Origin: Planctomycetes bacterium syqfu
GTDB taxonomy: Bacteria > Planctomycetota > Phycisphaerae > Phycisphaerales > Phycisphaeraceae
Direction of reading: 5' to 3'
Length of the DNA stretch: 64,000 nucleotides
Assembly: GCA_020974905.1 (NCBI GenBank)
Contig: CP087563.1
Coordinates: 1,860,001-1,924,000 of the forward strand
Shown: positions 1 to 9,806 of the stretch, piece after piece
Position numbering within the stretch: the first letter of the stretch is position 1
Layout: each line of letters begins with the position of its first letter
Made by a program: the position numbers and the translations under genes
Notes under the pieces: model-generated
What the model was told of the DNA's origin: nothing
The model's database searches: none
What the model saw: only the letters and a program-made list of their open reading frames with translations

Positions 1-42
1 TTGAATTGGTGAAGTGAATCACATGGCATTCAAGGCAGAATT

Positions 43-203
43 AGCCACAGATGAACACAGATTAAAAATCAAAGACAATTATCGCGCCCGCTTCGCTTAA
101 GACGCTGAGTTGGATCAAGCCTGAATTTTCTTGGCGGCTTGAGCGAAGCGAGTGTGATTTTTTTGTCTTGGTATCTGTGTTTATCTGTGTGCATCTGTGG
201 CAA
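43..203. repeat. Imperfect long inverted repeat downstream of lgt
   Basis: The left arm (about 43-105) and right arm (about 134-203) are imperfect reverse complements. Both begin with a CCACAGATG-NACACAGAT motif and continue to a GCTTCGCT(T/C)AAG core (about 90-101 against 138-150). The unit would fold into one long hairpin in RNA. The CCACAGATGAACACAGAT motif is a common intergenic repeat in many bacterial genomes. It lies 3' of lgt on the minus strand, so it could act as a transcript end, but there is no clean U tract. No gene is visible in 1-243. Confidence 0.6.
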
Positions 204-243
204 AACTGCCTTGATCACTTCGAGCAACACAACACCAGATAAC

Positions 244-1236
244 TCACTTCAACCAACCGCCCATCGGCTCAACCTTGCGCTTGGCGGCAAAGACCACCAT
301 ACCCAGGCCAAAGGCAAAGAGGACGAAGCTCAGCCATTGACCACGGGATAAACCAAGTGTCAGACCGATGCCATAGTCCGGCTCGCGGAAGAACTCGGCG
401 ATGACGCGGAAGACCGCATACAGCGTGCAGAACCAGCCCGAGACCACCAGCGGTTTGCGCGGTTTACGCCAGATGATCACGAGAATAAGCCACAGCAGTA
501 AACCCTCAAGTAACGCCTGATAGATTTGTGACGGGTGGCGTGGGGTCACCCAATCGCGGGCAATCTCCACCGCCTTTTCATTGTGATTCTGAACCTGCTT
601 GATGAACCAATGGACATAGTGATACATCCCCTGATTGACTACGTGATCCGGGGCAGGCAGTTCGCGGGAGACTTGCGTTAACAAACCATTATCCCACGTC
701 TCCATTTCCTGCGGGAACTTCACTGCTAAAGCAAAGTCCGGGTCACAAGGTCGGCCATAGAGTTCACCGTTGATGAAGTTGGCAATGCGCCCGAAGAACA
801 CGCCGATCGGAGCCGTCATCGCGCACAGATCAAGTAGATGCGAGAGCGAATGTTTGCGGCGATAACTGTAATACCAACACGCGATGATCAACCCGATGAT
901 CCCGCCATGCGAGGCCATCCCCCCCTTGTTAATCGCAAGCACATCCCAGAACGGCATGGTATCCGTAAACCGAAACAACATGTCCGGACTGTAAAACAGC
1001 ACATAACCCAGACGCCCCCCGACCACCAAACCGATCGCGGGCACGATCACGAAGTCCGCAGGTTCCTTGGGTTGCAGGCTTGAATGTCCGACGGAGACGA
1101 TGCGCCGAATCTGCAGATAAGCAAGCAAAAAGCCCAACAGGTAAGACAGTCCGTACCAACGGATCGGCCCGTCTTCCCAGAGCATGATCGCGTACGGATC
1201 AATGTCGTGAACATAAGCAGCAAGCGTGTGGAGCAT
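244..1236 (-). CDS. lgt: Prolipoprotein diacylglyceryl transferase
   Basis: This 330-aa polytopic membrane enzyme moves the diacylglyceryl group from phosphatidylglycerol to the lipobox cysteine of prolipoproteins, the first step of lipoprotein maturation. The family signature GRIANFINGELYGRP is present near residue 150, and the HGG motif in the SHGGIIG segment near residue 110 corresponds to the catalytic histidine region. Several hydrophobic helices are visible. Compared with compact family members there is an insertion around residues 180-225. The ATG start fits the usual position just before the first helix. It lies downstream of rnr on the same strand, separated by 169 nt containing a structured element. 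The lipobox protein at 9.8 kb is a likely substrate. Confidence 0.95.
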   Translation of the reverse strand: MLHTLAAYVHDIDPYAIMLWEDGPIRWYGLSYLLGFLLAYLQIRRIVSVGHSSLQPKEPADFVIVPAIGLVVGGRLGYVLFYSPDMLFRFTDTMPFWDVLAINKGGMASHGGIIGLIIACWYYSYRRKHSLSHLLDLCAMTAPIGVFFGRIANFINGELYGRPCDPDFALAVKFPQEMETWDNGLLTQVSRELPAPDHVVNQGMYHYVHWFIKQVQNHNEKAVEIARDWVTPRHPSQIYQALLEGLLLWLILVIIWRKPRKPLVVSGWFCTLYAVFRVIAEFFREPDYGIGLTLGLSRGQWLSFVLFAFGLGMVVFAAKRKVEPMGGWLK

Positions 1237-1319
1237 GATGGAAATTGTAGTGACTTTTGGGAAACCTGCTTAATTGAAACTCATGTCGTGCAACAACAAC
1301 GTGCTTCTGCAGAATGTGC

Positions 1320-1388
1320 CCCAACTCAGAAGTTAAATTTGAGCTTCGCTCAATCCCGCGTTGGCACAACGCGGCTCGCCTGAGTTGA
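1320..1388. other. Three-way-junction-like palindromic element between rnr and lgt
   Basis: An outer stem CAACTCAG (1322-1329) with CTGAGTTG (1380-1387) encloses two perfect hairpins: TTGAGC/GCTCAA (1339-1353) and CCGCGTTG/CAACGCGG (1356-1374). Together they would form a small three-way junction in RNA on either strand. It sits in the 169-nt gap between rnr and lgt, so it may end the rnr transcript or control lgt. It lacks a U tract, so a plain intrinsic terminator is doubtful. Confidence 0.45.
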
Positions 1389-1405
1389 GGTGTTCGACCC
1401 GTGAC

Positions 1406-3820
1406 TTACCGGCGACCACGACCTTTACGGTGTTTCTTCTTTTTGCTGCTACCGGCGCTGTCTTTCTTTTTCAGACGTTTGATGTTCATCGACTGCTGAT
1501 GCGCTTCGCGAGCGCCCTTGGGTTGCTTGCGTTGCTTCTTGTCGGGTGTCGGAACATGCTTGGGTTTGTTGCCCCCCTTGTTCTCCACGATCACCAGATC
1601 AAGCATGCGTGCAGCCGGATCAACACGGGCGATGCGGATGACAAATTGATCACCGATGGCAATGACGCGGCCGGAGCGTTGGGCAACCAGTTGGCCGGTG
1701 TTGCGGTTCAAACGCCAGAGTTCACCGTGGCGCGACTTGCCACCACCGGGCAGATCAGCGGTGCGAATGAAGCCGTCAACGAGATACTTGTCGATCTGCA
1801 TGAACACGCCGGAGTTGGTCACGCCGGTAACGGTGCCTTGGAAATCATCACCCAGGTGTTCAGCGAGTAATTGCAACACAAGGAAGTATCGCAGTTGGCG
1901 TTCAGCGGCTTCGGAGTTACGTTCGGTGGCAGAGCAGTGTTTGCCGATCTCACCGAGTTTGACTTCGTCGGGCACACGTTTGTCATCGAGCATGCCTTGG
2001 ACGGTTTTCTTTTTGTTCTTGCCCCCATCACCATCGCCCTTGGCCTGGAGATACGCATCAATCGCACGGTGGACCACCAGGTCGGGATAACGTCGGATCG
2101 GGCTGGTAAAGTGCGTGTAATGTTCCGAAGCCAAAGCAAAGTGGCCGATGGGCATCGGTGCATATTCGGCTTTGGACAGCGTCTTGAGGACTGCAAAGTG
2201 GACAGCCTGTTCAGCAGGTTTACCACGTACGGAGTTAAGCAGTTCCTGCAATTCGCTGCGTGTCGGCTGAGATGGGATGTTGTAACCTGCAACGCGGGCA
2301 AACTGCCTGAGTTCATCAATATCAAACGAACTGGGATCAGGATGCACACGGCGGATCATGGGGATGTCCAAACCGTCAAACAACTCGGCGGTCACCTCGT
2401 TGGCTTCGACCATGAACATCTCAATGATGCGATGGGTGAAGGCATCGTCTTCACGTTGTGCATCAATCACACGACCCGAATCATCGTAGACCAGATCCAC
2501 ATCGGGTAAGCCCAACTCGATCATGCCACTGTCGCGACGGCGCTTGAGAATCAGCTTGGCCAACTCATCAAAAAGCTTGAGCGTGGGCATGGTCAACTTC
2601 GGATACTTCGGCTCGGTCTTGGCGTGCTTGACCGCTTCCTTGAGATCACTTTCGATTAACGCCTGGGCTTCGAGATACGTCAATCGCTTGTCCGATTGGA
2701 TCACCGCATTACACACGCGAAAACCAAGACGTTTACCTTCTTCGTCATAGCGAATGATTGCGGTCTTGGTGAAGCGTGGCACGGCTTCCTGCAATGAGCA
2801 GACACCGTTGGACAACAACTCGGGCAACATCGGGATGACCTTACGCGGTAAATACGTGCTGTTACCGCGAAGGTACGCTTCGTCATCAAGCTTGGTCCCC
2901 ATTGGCACGAAGTGACTCACGTCAGCAATGTGCACGCCCAACTCATAGACTGCCCCATCACCCTGCGGCGAATCAAACTTCGACAAACTGATCGCGTCGT
3001 CATAGTCCTTGGCGTCCGGCGGGTCGATGGTCAGCGTAAAGACATCACGCAAGTCTTCACGTGTTGCAGGCAGATTTTCAGGATCAAATGACTTGGCGGC
3101 TTCACGTGCCTGATCCATGACAGCTTTGTCGAACTTCTCCTCCAAACCAAACGCACGCATCACCGCTGTGGTTTCAACGTCCGGCTCACCGGTCTCACCA
3201 AGCACATCGACGATGACACCTTCAGCCAGGTAACGATCTGTCGGATACTGCGTCAGTTCGATGACGACCTTGTCGTTGGCGGTGGCATTCTTGGCGTGTG
3301 GGTCCCGGATGATCACCGGTTCGGAGAGTATCTTGCCATCAACTTTCACGAGCCATTGACTGCCTTGCTTGAAGAGACAGCCGACGTACTGTTTTTCGGA
3401 GCGTTGGATGATTTCGACAATACGACCGATGTAAGGCGACTTGCCATCACCGCGGCTGCGGCGTGGGATGACCTTGGCACGGACGCGGTCACCGGTCATG
3501 CTATCAAGCGTGTTGCCCTGCGGGATGAACAGATCACCATGCCCGGTGCGTTTATCGGGATCTGGTTGGAGAAAACCAAAACCGCGTTCGTTGAGTTTGA
3601 ATGTGCCGGTGACTTCGCGTCCCATGGGAGGCAGGCAGATGCTGTTTGCTGCACCGTGGACGACCTGTCCAGAATCCAGCAGCTTGGTGACTGCTTCACG
3701 GAAGGTATCTTCGTCACTGGATTCAATCCCCAGCGCTTTAGCAAGGAGATGGACCTGTGTGGGTTGATAGCGTTGATCGGAGACATGTTCGAGAATTTGT
3801 TTTTCAAGCCGCTCTGACAT
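1406..3820 (-). CDS. rnr: Ribonuclease R (RNB-family 3'-5' exoribonuclease)
   Basis: About 804 aa. RNase R degrades structured RNA processively from the 3' end. In order it shows an N-terminal winged-helix-like segment (EKQILEHVSD near residue 5), cold-shock/OB domains (TGTFKLNERGFGFLQP near 75), the RNB catalytic core with metal-binding aspartates in DPPDAKDYDDAIS (about residue 270), a C-terminal S1 domain (about 645-720), and a Lys/Arg-rich tail ending KKKKHRKGRGRR. The ATG at 3820 was chosen because family homology begins there. In-frame alternatives are ATG 3862 and TTG 3871, and none has a strong Shine-Dalgarno. It is followed on the same strand by the structured gap and lgt. Confidence 0.93.
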   Translation of the reverse strand: MSERLEKQILEHVSDQRYQPTQVHLLAKALGIESSDEDTFREAVTKLLDSGQVVHGAANSICLPPMGREVTGTFKLNERGFGFLQPDPDKRTGHGDLFIPQGNTLDSMTGDRVRAKVIPRRSRGDGKSPYIGRIVEIIQRSEKQYVGCLFKQGSQWLVKVDGKILSEPVIIRDPHAKNATANDKVVIELTQYPTDRYLAEGVIVDVLGETGEPDVETTAVMRAFGLEEKFDKAVMDQAREAAKSFDPENLPATREDLRDVFTLTIDPPDAKDYDDAISLSKFDSPQGDGAVYELGVHIADVSHFVPMGTKLDDEAYLRGNSTYLPRKVIPMLPELLSNGVCSLQEAVPRFTKTAIIRYDEEGKRLGFRVCNAVIQSDKRLTYLEAQALIESDLKEAVKHAKTEPKYPKLTMPTLKLFDELAKLILKRRRDSGMIELGLPDVDLVYDDSGRVIDAQREDDAFTHRIIEMFMVEANEVTAELFDGLDIPMIRRVHPDPSSFDIDELRQFARVAGYNIPSQPTRSELQELLNSVRGKPAEQAVHFAVLKTLSKAEYAPMPIGHFALASEHYTHFTSPIRRYPDLVVHRAIDAYLQAKGDGDGGKNKKKTVQGMLDDKRVPDEVKLGEIGKHCSATERNSEAAERQLRYFLVLQLLAEHLGDDFQGTVTGVTNSGVFMQIDKYLVDGFIRTADLPGGGKSRHGELWRLNRNTGQLVAQRSGRVIAIGDQFVIRIARVDPAARMLDLVIVENKGGNKPKHVPTPDKKQRKQPKGAREAHQQSMNIKRLKKKDSAGSSKKKKHRKGRGRR

Positions 3821-4043
3821 AATGGATTGGGCCTTGTGTTTTAGCAGTTTCGTTGTCGTCATGGTACCCAAAACTGCCAGGCGATGTCAGGACCAATGGG
3901 CATGATGGGGAATAAACGTTATGCTGATTGGGATGGAAGCTGGCTTGATGATGTCTTGAGGATGTCGTGATCCCAGCATGAACTCGGCCTTATGCCTGAA
4001 TCAAAACAACCGAATCAAGATTAGAAAATAATAAGGACACACC

Positions 4044-4448
4044 ATGGCCACCAAGCAGGAAATCATCGATGCCGCCAAGAAACTGGGCAAGCTCATTGCC
4101 GAGAACTCGGTGGGTGAAAAACTCGAAGCCGCGATCAAGAAACTCGAAGAGGACATGGAAGCTCAGCGTGCCATGAATGACTATCAGCGTTTCATTCAGA
4201 CATTGGCTGAGAAGGAAGCAGCGGGTAAGCCCATCGAAGTCGAAGAAAAGCAGAAGCTTCAAACACTGCAAAATGCGGTGGTGCACAGCTTGACACTGCA
4301 GCAGTTCCAGATGGCTCAGATGGACTATCTTGATCTGATGCGTGAAGTTGACCAGGTGATCAGCGCCCAATCCACGGGGCAACAGGCCGTCGCCGATGCC
4401 GCTCAGCCGGCGCCAGCGCAGTCTCCGCTGATTAACCCGAGTCTGTAA
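4044..4448 (+). CDS. YlbF/YmcA-family protein
   Basis: A 134-aa, largely alpha-helical soluble protein. The stretch from the start through MDYLDLMREVD (about residue 95) has the heptad character and length of the YlbF/YmcA family (Com_YlbF), in Bacillus a partner in RNase Y-dependent RNA processing and competence or biofilm control. After residue 112 there is an Ala/Pro/Gln-rich tail. The start is supported by AAGGA about 8 nt upstream of the ATG. It is monocistronic, with rnr divergent upstream and a repeat plus a strong terminator downstream. An RNA-processing role beside rnr is possible but not shown by sequence. Confidence 0.75.
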   Translation: MATKQEIIDAAKKLGKLIAENSVGEKLEAAIKKLEEDMEAQRAMNDYQRFIQTLAEKEAAGKPIEVEEKQKLQTLQNAVVHSLTLQQFQMAQMDYLDLMREVDQVISAQSTGQQAVADAAQPAPAQSPLINPSL

Positions 4449-4532
4449 AGCATCATTGACACGCCCCCCGGAAGTGTCACAGCGATTTCAAACGACATTA
4501 TAGAACGACTCTCATTTACTTTTGCCTTTATC

Positions 4533-4618
4533 CGTCACTCCCGCGAAGGCGGGAGTCCAGTGGAACCTGCAAAGCGTCAACAGAATGCCACTGGATTCCC
4601 GCCTTCGCGGGAATAACG
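4533..4618. repeat. REP/MITE-like inverted repeat with GCGAAGGCGGG arms
   Basis: The left arm (4533-4562, starting CGTCACTCCCGCGAAGGCGG) and right arm (4587-4618, ending CCTTCGCGGGAATAACG) are near-perfect reverse complements. Each arm also holds its own small hairpin (CCCGC-GAAG-GCGGG). This matches the widespread intergenic repeat of the CGTCATTCCCGCGAA...GCGGGAATCCAG type found in many bacteria. It lies just 3' of the YlbF-family gene. Confidence 0.75.
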
Positions 4619-4680
4619 AAACAATCGGTTCGTATCAATTCCCGGTTTCACGACATCACACAGACAATCACCACACCAAT

Positions 4681-4729
4681 AAAAAACGCGTCGATGAATG
4701 CAGCATTCGTCGACGCGTTTTGTTTTTTC
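4681..4729. terminator. Bidirectional intrinsic terminator
   Basis: The 19-bp stem AAAACGCGTCGATGAATGC / GCATTCGTCGACGCGTTTT has one G-U type mismatch, is preceded by an A run and is followed by TGTTTTTT. It lies between the convergent YlbF-family gene (plus) and the HEAT-repeat gene (minus, ending at 4744) and can stop both transcripts. Confidence 0.88.
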
Positions 4730-4743
4730 AAGTTGGTTTAATC

Positions 4744-5802
4744 TCAACGGGCGGTCGGCACAGCCAGATCACGCTGGGAGATGTTAAACGGTGCGCCCTG
4801 GAGCATGGTGCCCCATTCCGTCGAACGCAGATGCAATGTCATCCACGAACCGCTGCGAATATTCGGTGCCATGTCGTTCTGAGGCAGGCTGTTTTCTGAC
4901 ACCTTCATCGCACGGGTGCTGATCCAACGAAGAATCTGCTCTGAGAGCAGGATCATACTGGTGTACTGATTTTGCAGGGATTGATGCACGTGGCCCTGGT
5001 CGAGCGCTCGGCTGCAATGAAGCATGAACCTGAACGCGGCGCGGGCAAACTGCTTGGAGATCTGCAGCGGGATTTCCTGGCCGCCTGCCTGTTCGGTGAC
5101 GATGTTCTTAAACAGAATTCTCATCGCATCGTAATCGGCCTTAAGCGTGATGGTCGGGTTGCCATGATGCACATTCACATGTTCGTTGAGTGCAAAGAGC
5201 ATGGTGCTTCTGGCCTGGGGGATGGTCAACTGGCTCATGCTCCCGAGAATCTGCTCGATGACGACCTGATCCGGTTCATTGAAAAACACATTCTGTAATA
5301 GCGTCAGAATCATCACCTGCGATTGGTTATCGAGTTTGGCGCCGAGCTTGCCCGCAGCCTGGGCAGCCAGGTAACGGATCGCCGGATTGGTATCCCCAAG
5401 ACCTGCCTGGACAATCGGAATGGCCGACTTGTCCGAAAGGTCCGCCAGACAGAGCATGGCATTGAAGCGAACAATCATGCGCTGCGATGCAATGAGTTTC
5501 TCAGGAATCTTGCCAATGAGTGTTGCCGAGTAAGCAGCCTTGAAGACCTCAGATGCTGAAGGATGTTTCAACGGTGTGACCAATTGATCACGTGCTGCTG
5601 AGACTTCCGGATCCTGGCTGGTGATCATTTTCTGAATCCAGAAGTTGGCATACTCATCAAGTTTGAGTTGTTGAGCGCCATCCAGGGTCGAAGGCGTTGA
5701 GATCAAAGCGGTGTCTAATTTGAGCTGTTGAGCGTTGGCACTGATGCCAGCAAAGACAACCGTTAAAACAGTGATGATCGCAGAGAACATTCGCAAGTTC
5801 AT
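4744..5802 (-). CDS. Secreted HEAT-repeat protein
   Basis: A 352-aa protein with an N-terminal signal peptide (MNLRMFSAIITVLTVVFAGISANA). The body is helical with at least two clear HEAT-like units, for example SAIPIVQAGLGDTNPAIRYLAAQAAGKLG around residues 140-165. HEAT repeats are protein-binding scaffolds, and no enzymatic motif is visible. The ATG at 5802 is favoured over longer frames because GGAGG lies 9 nt upstream and the signal peptide starts there. It is monocistronic and ends at the shared terminator. The partner is unknown, and a periplasmic location is inferred from the signal peptide. Confidence 0.72.
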   Translation of the reverse strand: MNLRMFSAIITVLTVVFAGISANAQQLKLDTALISTPSTLDGAQQLKLDEYANFWIQKMITSQDPEVSAARDQLVTPLKHPSASEVFKAAYSATLIGKIPEKLIASQRMIVRFNAMLCLADLSDKSAIPIVQAGLGDTNPAIRYLAAQAAGKLGAKLDNQSQVMILTLLQNVFFNEPDQVVIEQILGSMSQLTIPQARSTMLFALNEHVNVHHGNPTITLKADYDAMRILFKNIVTEQAGGQEIPLQISKQFARAAFRFMLHCSRALDQGHVHQSLQNQYTSMILLSEQILRWISTRAMKVSENSLPQNDMAPNIRSGSWMTLHLRSTEWGTMLQGAPFNISQRDLAVPTAR

Positions 5803-6078
5803 CAACGTGAACCTCCGTGCTAGGTAGGAGCAATTGGGGAAATCTAACAAAACCTTATCACTCAGTAGGTTTACTGTCAAACAACACAGCACCGCTAAAT
5901 CCACATAACCCCTTACACCTCAAGTAGTAGAATCAAACCAGAAAGATCAGGACAACATTGCCCCGCCTTGCAGAAACAACTTTTGGTGGTATGCTTGGTG
6001 ATTCGGCGTGGCGTTGGGGTGATTCACTGAGTTGCCCCGTTGCCACTGGCCTGATTTCGTTATCCCGCGGAGAGACTT

Positions 6079-9000
6079 ATGTCCTGGTTATTGGCATGGC
6101 AGCCATACTTCAGCCCCAAAATGCGAATGACGGGGCGTGCGCATCAAACCAACAACCGTGTTCAGCGGGTGCCGGTGGAAAACGGTACGCTGGCACAGTT
6201 TGTTATCACCGATGATCAGAACGAAACCTTTGAAGTCGAACTGGCTCCAGGGGGCTCGGGCAATCGCGTGGCGGTCGGCTGTACCTGCGATCAATGCGAA
6301 GAAGCCGGCATGTGTGAACACATCTACGGCGCACTGGTCGAACTCTCTGAATATCCCGAAGGCCGTGATGACGATCACACACGCGTGGAAAATATCCGCC
6401 CGTCATCACCCAAGGCACGTAAGCGCGAACGCTCGAAAATCAACGTGATCACACGCACCGAACCGGTCTGGGCCACACGCCTAAGCCATCTGCGTGTCGG
6501 TTCACTCTCAGGTGATGCATCCCAATCGCATTTACCCGTGCAACGTCAGGTCTGTTACATCCTCCAACCCGAAGCGTCCTTCCGACATAACAGCGCGGTG
6601 ATCGAACTGCGTTTCCGTCAGCCGACGCGCGACGGTTGGTCTGCCCCCAAGCAATTTAAAATCAGTGAACAGATCATTCACACCCTCACCGAACCTGAAG
6701 ATAAGCAGCTTTGCTCGTTACTCATGGGTGGTTCGCACCCGGTGGAAGATGACTGGTCCAGCCGATCGTCATCCCGCGCGATCTCGCGGTCACAGTGTGT
6801 GTTCGTACTGCCCCAGGGTGGTCGCCAACTGCTGCTTGCAAGGATGATCCGAACCGGACGTTGTCTGCTGGCTGCCGAAGGTAACAATCTGCTTCCGCTG
6901 AGTTGGGATGCCGACGACCCTGATGTCATGCAGACGTCCTCACCGCGTCCGCCATGGGCGTTGTGGCTGGTGGGTAATCTTTCCGAAGACGAACAGAAAG
7001 TCGGCTTTGAGTTGGAACTGCGTCGCCAGGGACACACCATGCCTGCCGACAAGCCGGACCTGATTCTTTCTGGTCATGACGGGATTGTGGTCTACGACAA
7101 CATGGTCGCCCCGTTTTATGATCACGGTGCGAGCCAGTGGATCAACCAGTATCGCGATGAACTGGGTCGCCACGAATCGGTTGAAAAACTCGAAGTACCC
7201 ATGGATGACCTCTCGCGTTTCCTGGATCGACTTTACAAGTTGCCCCAGATTCCCGAAGTGGATTTGCCCGATGATGTCGGCTGGACCGAGCAGCGCATCC
7301 GCCCGGAACAGAACATCGAAATCTTCAGTCCCGCAGCGACCACGGAAAACTCCAAGCAACTCAAAGGCACACTCACCGCGCGCCCCTGGTTTGCCTATGG
7401 CAATGCCCGCGTGAACCCCTCGCAGCCCGGCCGCTTTGTCACCGACTCCCCCGCCCCGCCCCCACCTGCTGAGGAGTCCGACGAAGAGCAGAGCAGCGAA
7501 GAACAAAACGCGGAACAAAACACGGTTGACGAATCAAACAACAATGATGCATCAACGGAAAATCAGACCGTCGACGCAGCAACCGACGAAACGTCAACCG
7601 ACACGCAACAGGACGAGCAGTCGCAGGACAACGCACCCGAATCTGACAACACTGATGATGATGCCAACGACACATTGACAACACAGAACCTTGTCCGTCG
7701 TGACATTCGGTTTGAACATGATTGCCTGGCATGGCTGTTGACCATCGGCATGAAGCAGAATCCGTCGAACCCCGGCGAACTGCTGAGTTTCCCCGCCAAA
7801 AGCCTGCCCAACATTGTCTCGGAACTGCTTGCACATGGTTGGGGTGTCACCGCCGACCAGCGCGTCGTCCGCCAATCCGGCCCCGCACGCCTGTCGGTCT
7901 CCTCGGGTATCGACTGGTTTGAACTGCGTGGCAGCGTCAAGTTCGAAACTGAAAACGGCACCGAAGAAATCGCCCTGCCCCAACTGCTCGCTGCAGCACG
8001 CACGGGTCGCACGATGATCCAACTCTCCGACGGATCACATGGCTTGCTTCCCGACGAATGGCTTAACGAACACGGCCTGCTGACCACCATCGGTGAGTTG
8101 CAGGACGATCACCTGCGATTCAAGTCCAACCAGGCTGCGATCCTCGACGGCTTGCTGCGTAAGCAGGAACTCGTGAGTGTCGACGAAGCCTTTGCACAGG
8201 CCCGCCAGAAACTCCGTGAGTTTGATGGCATCAAGCCCCTGGAGACAACCGAAAACTTCCACGGTGAGCTTCGCCCCTACCAGGCTGAAGCGCTGGGTTG
8301 GTTCGACTTCCTTCGCCAATTCGGCATGGGCGGTATTCTTGCTGACGACATGGGTCTGGGTAAAACCGTCCAGGTGTTGGCATTGCTTGCTTCGCGCGTC
8401 TGGCTTCGCAAGCAACAGGAACAAGCCAGTGGAATCCCCAAGCAACCGGTGCTCATCGTTGCCCCGCGATCCGTGGTGTTTAACTGGATTGATGAAGCTG
8501 AGCGTTTCACGCCGGAACTTCGCGTGCTTGCTTATGCCGGTAACGAACGTGAAAAACTCCGTGAACAATTCAAGGATCACGACCTGATCGTCACCAGCTT
8601 TGGTTTGATGCGCCGGGATATTACCGAACTGCGCAACTGCCCGTTTGATTACGTGGTCCTCGACGAAGCGCAGGCGATCAAGAATCCGTCGAGCCAGTCC
8701 GCCAAGGCTGCGCGTCTGCTCAACACGCAACACCGCCTTGCCTTGACCGGTACGCCCGTGGAAAACCACCTGGGTGATCTGTGGTCCATCTTCGAATTCC
8801 TCAACCCTGGCTTCCTGGGTTCGTCGCTTCGCTTTGGCCAACTGGTCCGTGGTGACACCGGTTCAAAATCTGCTGCCAAGCCGACGATGAGTAACCGCGG
8901 TGTCGAGAAACCCAAGACGAATGTGGCCAACCAGATTGCCGACGCGCTTCGCCCGTTTATTCTCCGCCGAACCAAAAAGCAGGTGCTCAAGGATTTGCCG

Positions 9001-9753
9001 GACAAGACCGAACAGACGATCGTCTGCGAAATGGAGCCGCAGCAGCGCAAGCTCTACGACGAGCTTCGTCTGCATTACCGCAACTCACTGCTGGGTTCCA
9101 AGAGCGGCCTGCCCACCGATGGCAGCGAAGGTTCAACTCCTGCGTCCGGTGGTGGTTCAGCGATGATGGTGCTCGAAGCCCTGCTGCGTTTGCGTCAGGC
9201 ATCCTGTCACCCGGGTCTGATCGACCCCAACCGTCGCGGCGAGCCGTCCGCCAAACTCGAAGCACTCATCGAAATGGTGCTCGAACTGGCTGAAGAAGGT
9301 CACAAGGCATTGATCTTCAGTCAATTCGTGGAAATGCTTTCCATCGTCCGCAGTCGCCTGGAAGAACATGGCATTGTCTATGAGTATCTTGATGGCCAGA
9401 CCCGTGACCGCAAACGTCGCGTCCAGCGTTTCCAGGATGATCCGGATTGTCCCGTCTTCCTCATCAGTCTCAAGGCCGGTGGTCTGGGTCTGAATCTCAC
9501 GGCTGCAGAATATGTGTTTATTCTCGACCCGTGGTGGAATCCTGCTGTCGAACAGCAGGCCATCGACCGGACACACCGTATCGGTCAGACACGTCACGTG
9601 TTTGCTTATCGCATGATCTGTCAGAACACCGTGGAACAGCGCATCGCCGAATTGCAGGACCGCAAACGTCAATTGGCGGACGCCATTGTCGGTGGCGATC
9701 AATCACCGTTGCGTAATCTCTCGCGTGAGGATCTGGAACGTCTTCTGAGTTAA
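6079..9753 (+). CDS. SWIM-domain SNF2-family DEAD/DEAQ helicase
   Basis: A 1224-aa Swi2/Snf2-type ATPase expected to translocate on double-stranded DNA or remodel nucleoprotein. A SWIM zinc motif (CTCDQCEEAGMCEH) is near residue 72. A long region of the bacterial SNF2-associated type follows, then an acidic Glu/Asp/Asn/Thr-rich linker at about 458-534. The ATPase core follows: DDMGLGKT (about 756, Walker A), LDEAQ (about 861, DEAQ box), TGTPVEN, and C-terminal helicase motifs ending in TAAEYVFILDPWWNP and RTHRIGQT (about 1164). GGAGAG 4-6 nt upstream supports the ATG. Genes of this type in bacteria are of uncertain physiological role. The following lipoprotein gene starts 53 nt later. Confidence 0.9.
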   Translation: MSWLLAWQPYFSPKMRMTGRAHQTNNRVQRVPVENGTLAQFVITDDQNETFEVELAPGGSGNRVAVGCTCDQCEEAGMCEHIYGALVELSEYPEGRDDDHTRVENIRPSSPKARKRERSKINVITRTEPVWATRLSHLRVGSLSGDASQSHLPVQRQVCYILQPEASFRHNSAVIELRFRQPTRDGWSAPKQFKISEQIIHTLTEPEDKQLCSLLMGGSHPVEDDWSSRSSSRAISRSQCVFVLPQGGRQLLLARMIRTGRCLLAAEGNNLLPLSWDADDPDVMQTSSPRPPWALWLVGNLSEDEQKVGFELELRRQGHTMPADKPDLILSGHDGIVVYDNMVAPFYDHGASQWINQYRDELGRHESVEKLEVPMDDLSRFLDRLYKLPQIPEVDLPDDVGWTEQRIRPEQNIEIFSPAATTENSKQLKGTLTARPWFAYGNARVNPSQPGRFVTDSPAPPPPAEESDEEQSSEEQNAEQNTVDESNNNDASTENQTVDAATDETSTDTQQDEQSQDNAPESDNTDDDANDTLTTQNLVRRDIRFEHDCLAWLLTIGMKQNPSNPGELLSFPAKSLPNIVSELLAHGWGVTADQRVVRQSGPARLSVSSGIDWFELRGSVKFETENGTEEIALPQLLAAARTGRTMIQLSDGSHGLLPDEWLNEHGLLTTIGELQDDHLRFKSNQAAILDGLLRKQELVSVDEAFAQARQKLREFDGIKPLETTENFHGELRPYQAEALGWFDFLRQFGMGGILADDMGLGKTVQVLALLASRVWLRKQQEQASGIPKQPVLIVAPRSVVFNWIDEAERFTPELRVLAYAGNEREKLREQFKDHDLIVTSFGLMRRDITELRNCPFDYVVLDEAQAIKNPSSQSAKAARLLNTQHRLALTGTPVENHLGDLWSIFEFLNPGFLGSSLRFGQLVRGDTGSKSAAKPTMSNRGVEKPKTNVANQIADALRPFILRRTKKQVLKDLPDKTEQTIVCEMEPQQRKLYDELRLHYRNSLLGSKSGLPTDGSEGSTPASGGGSAMMVLEALLRLRQASCHPGLIDPNRRGEPSAKLEALIEMVLELAEEGHKALIFSQFVEMLSIVRSRLEEHGIVYEYLDGQTRDRKRRVQRFQDDPDCPVFLISLKAGGLGLNLTAAEYVFILDPWWNPAVEQQAIDRTHRIGQTRHVFAYRMICQNTVEQRIAELQDRKRQLADAIVGGDQSPLRNLSREDLERLLS

Positions 9754-9806
9754 TCGTCTAAAACAAACACGAGGCGAATTGCCGCCTGATCTGAAGGGAC
9801 TTAAAA

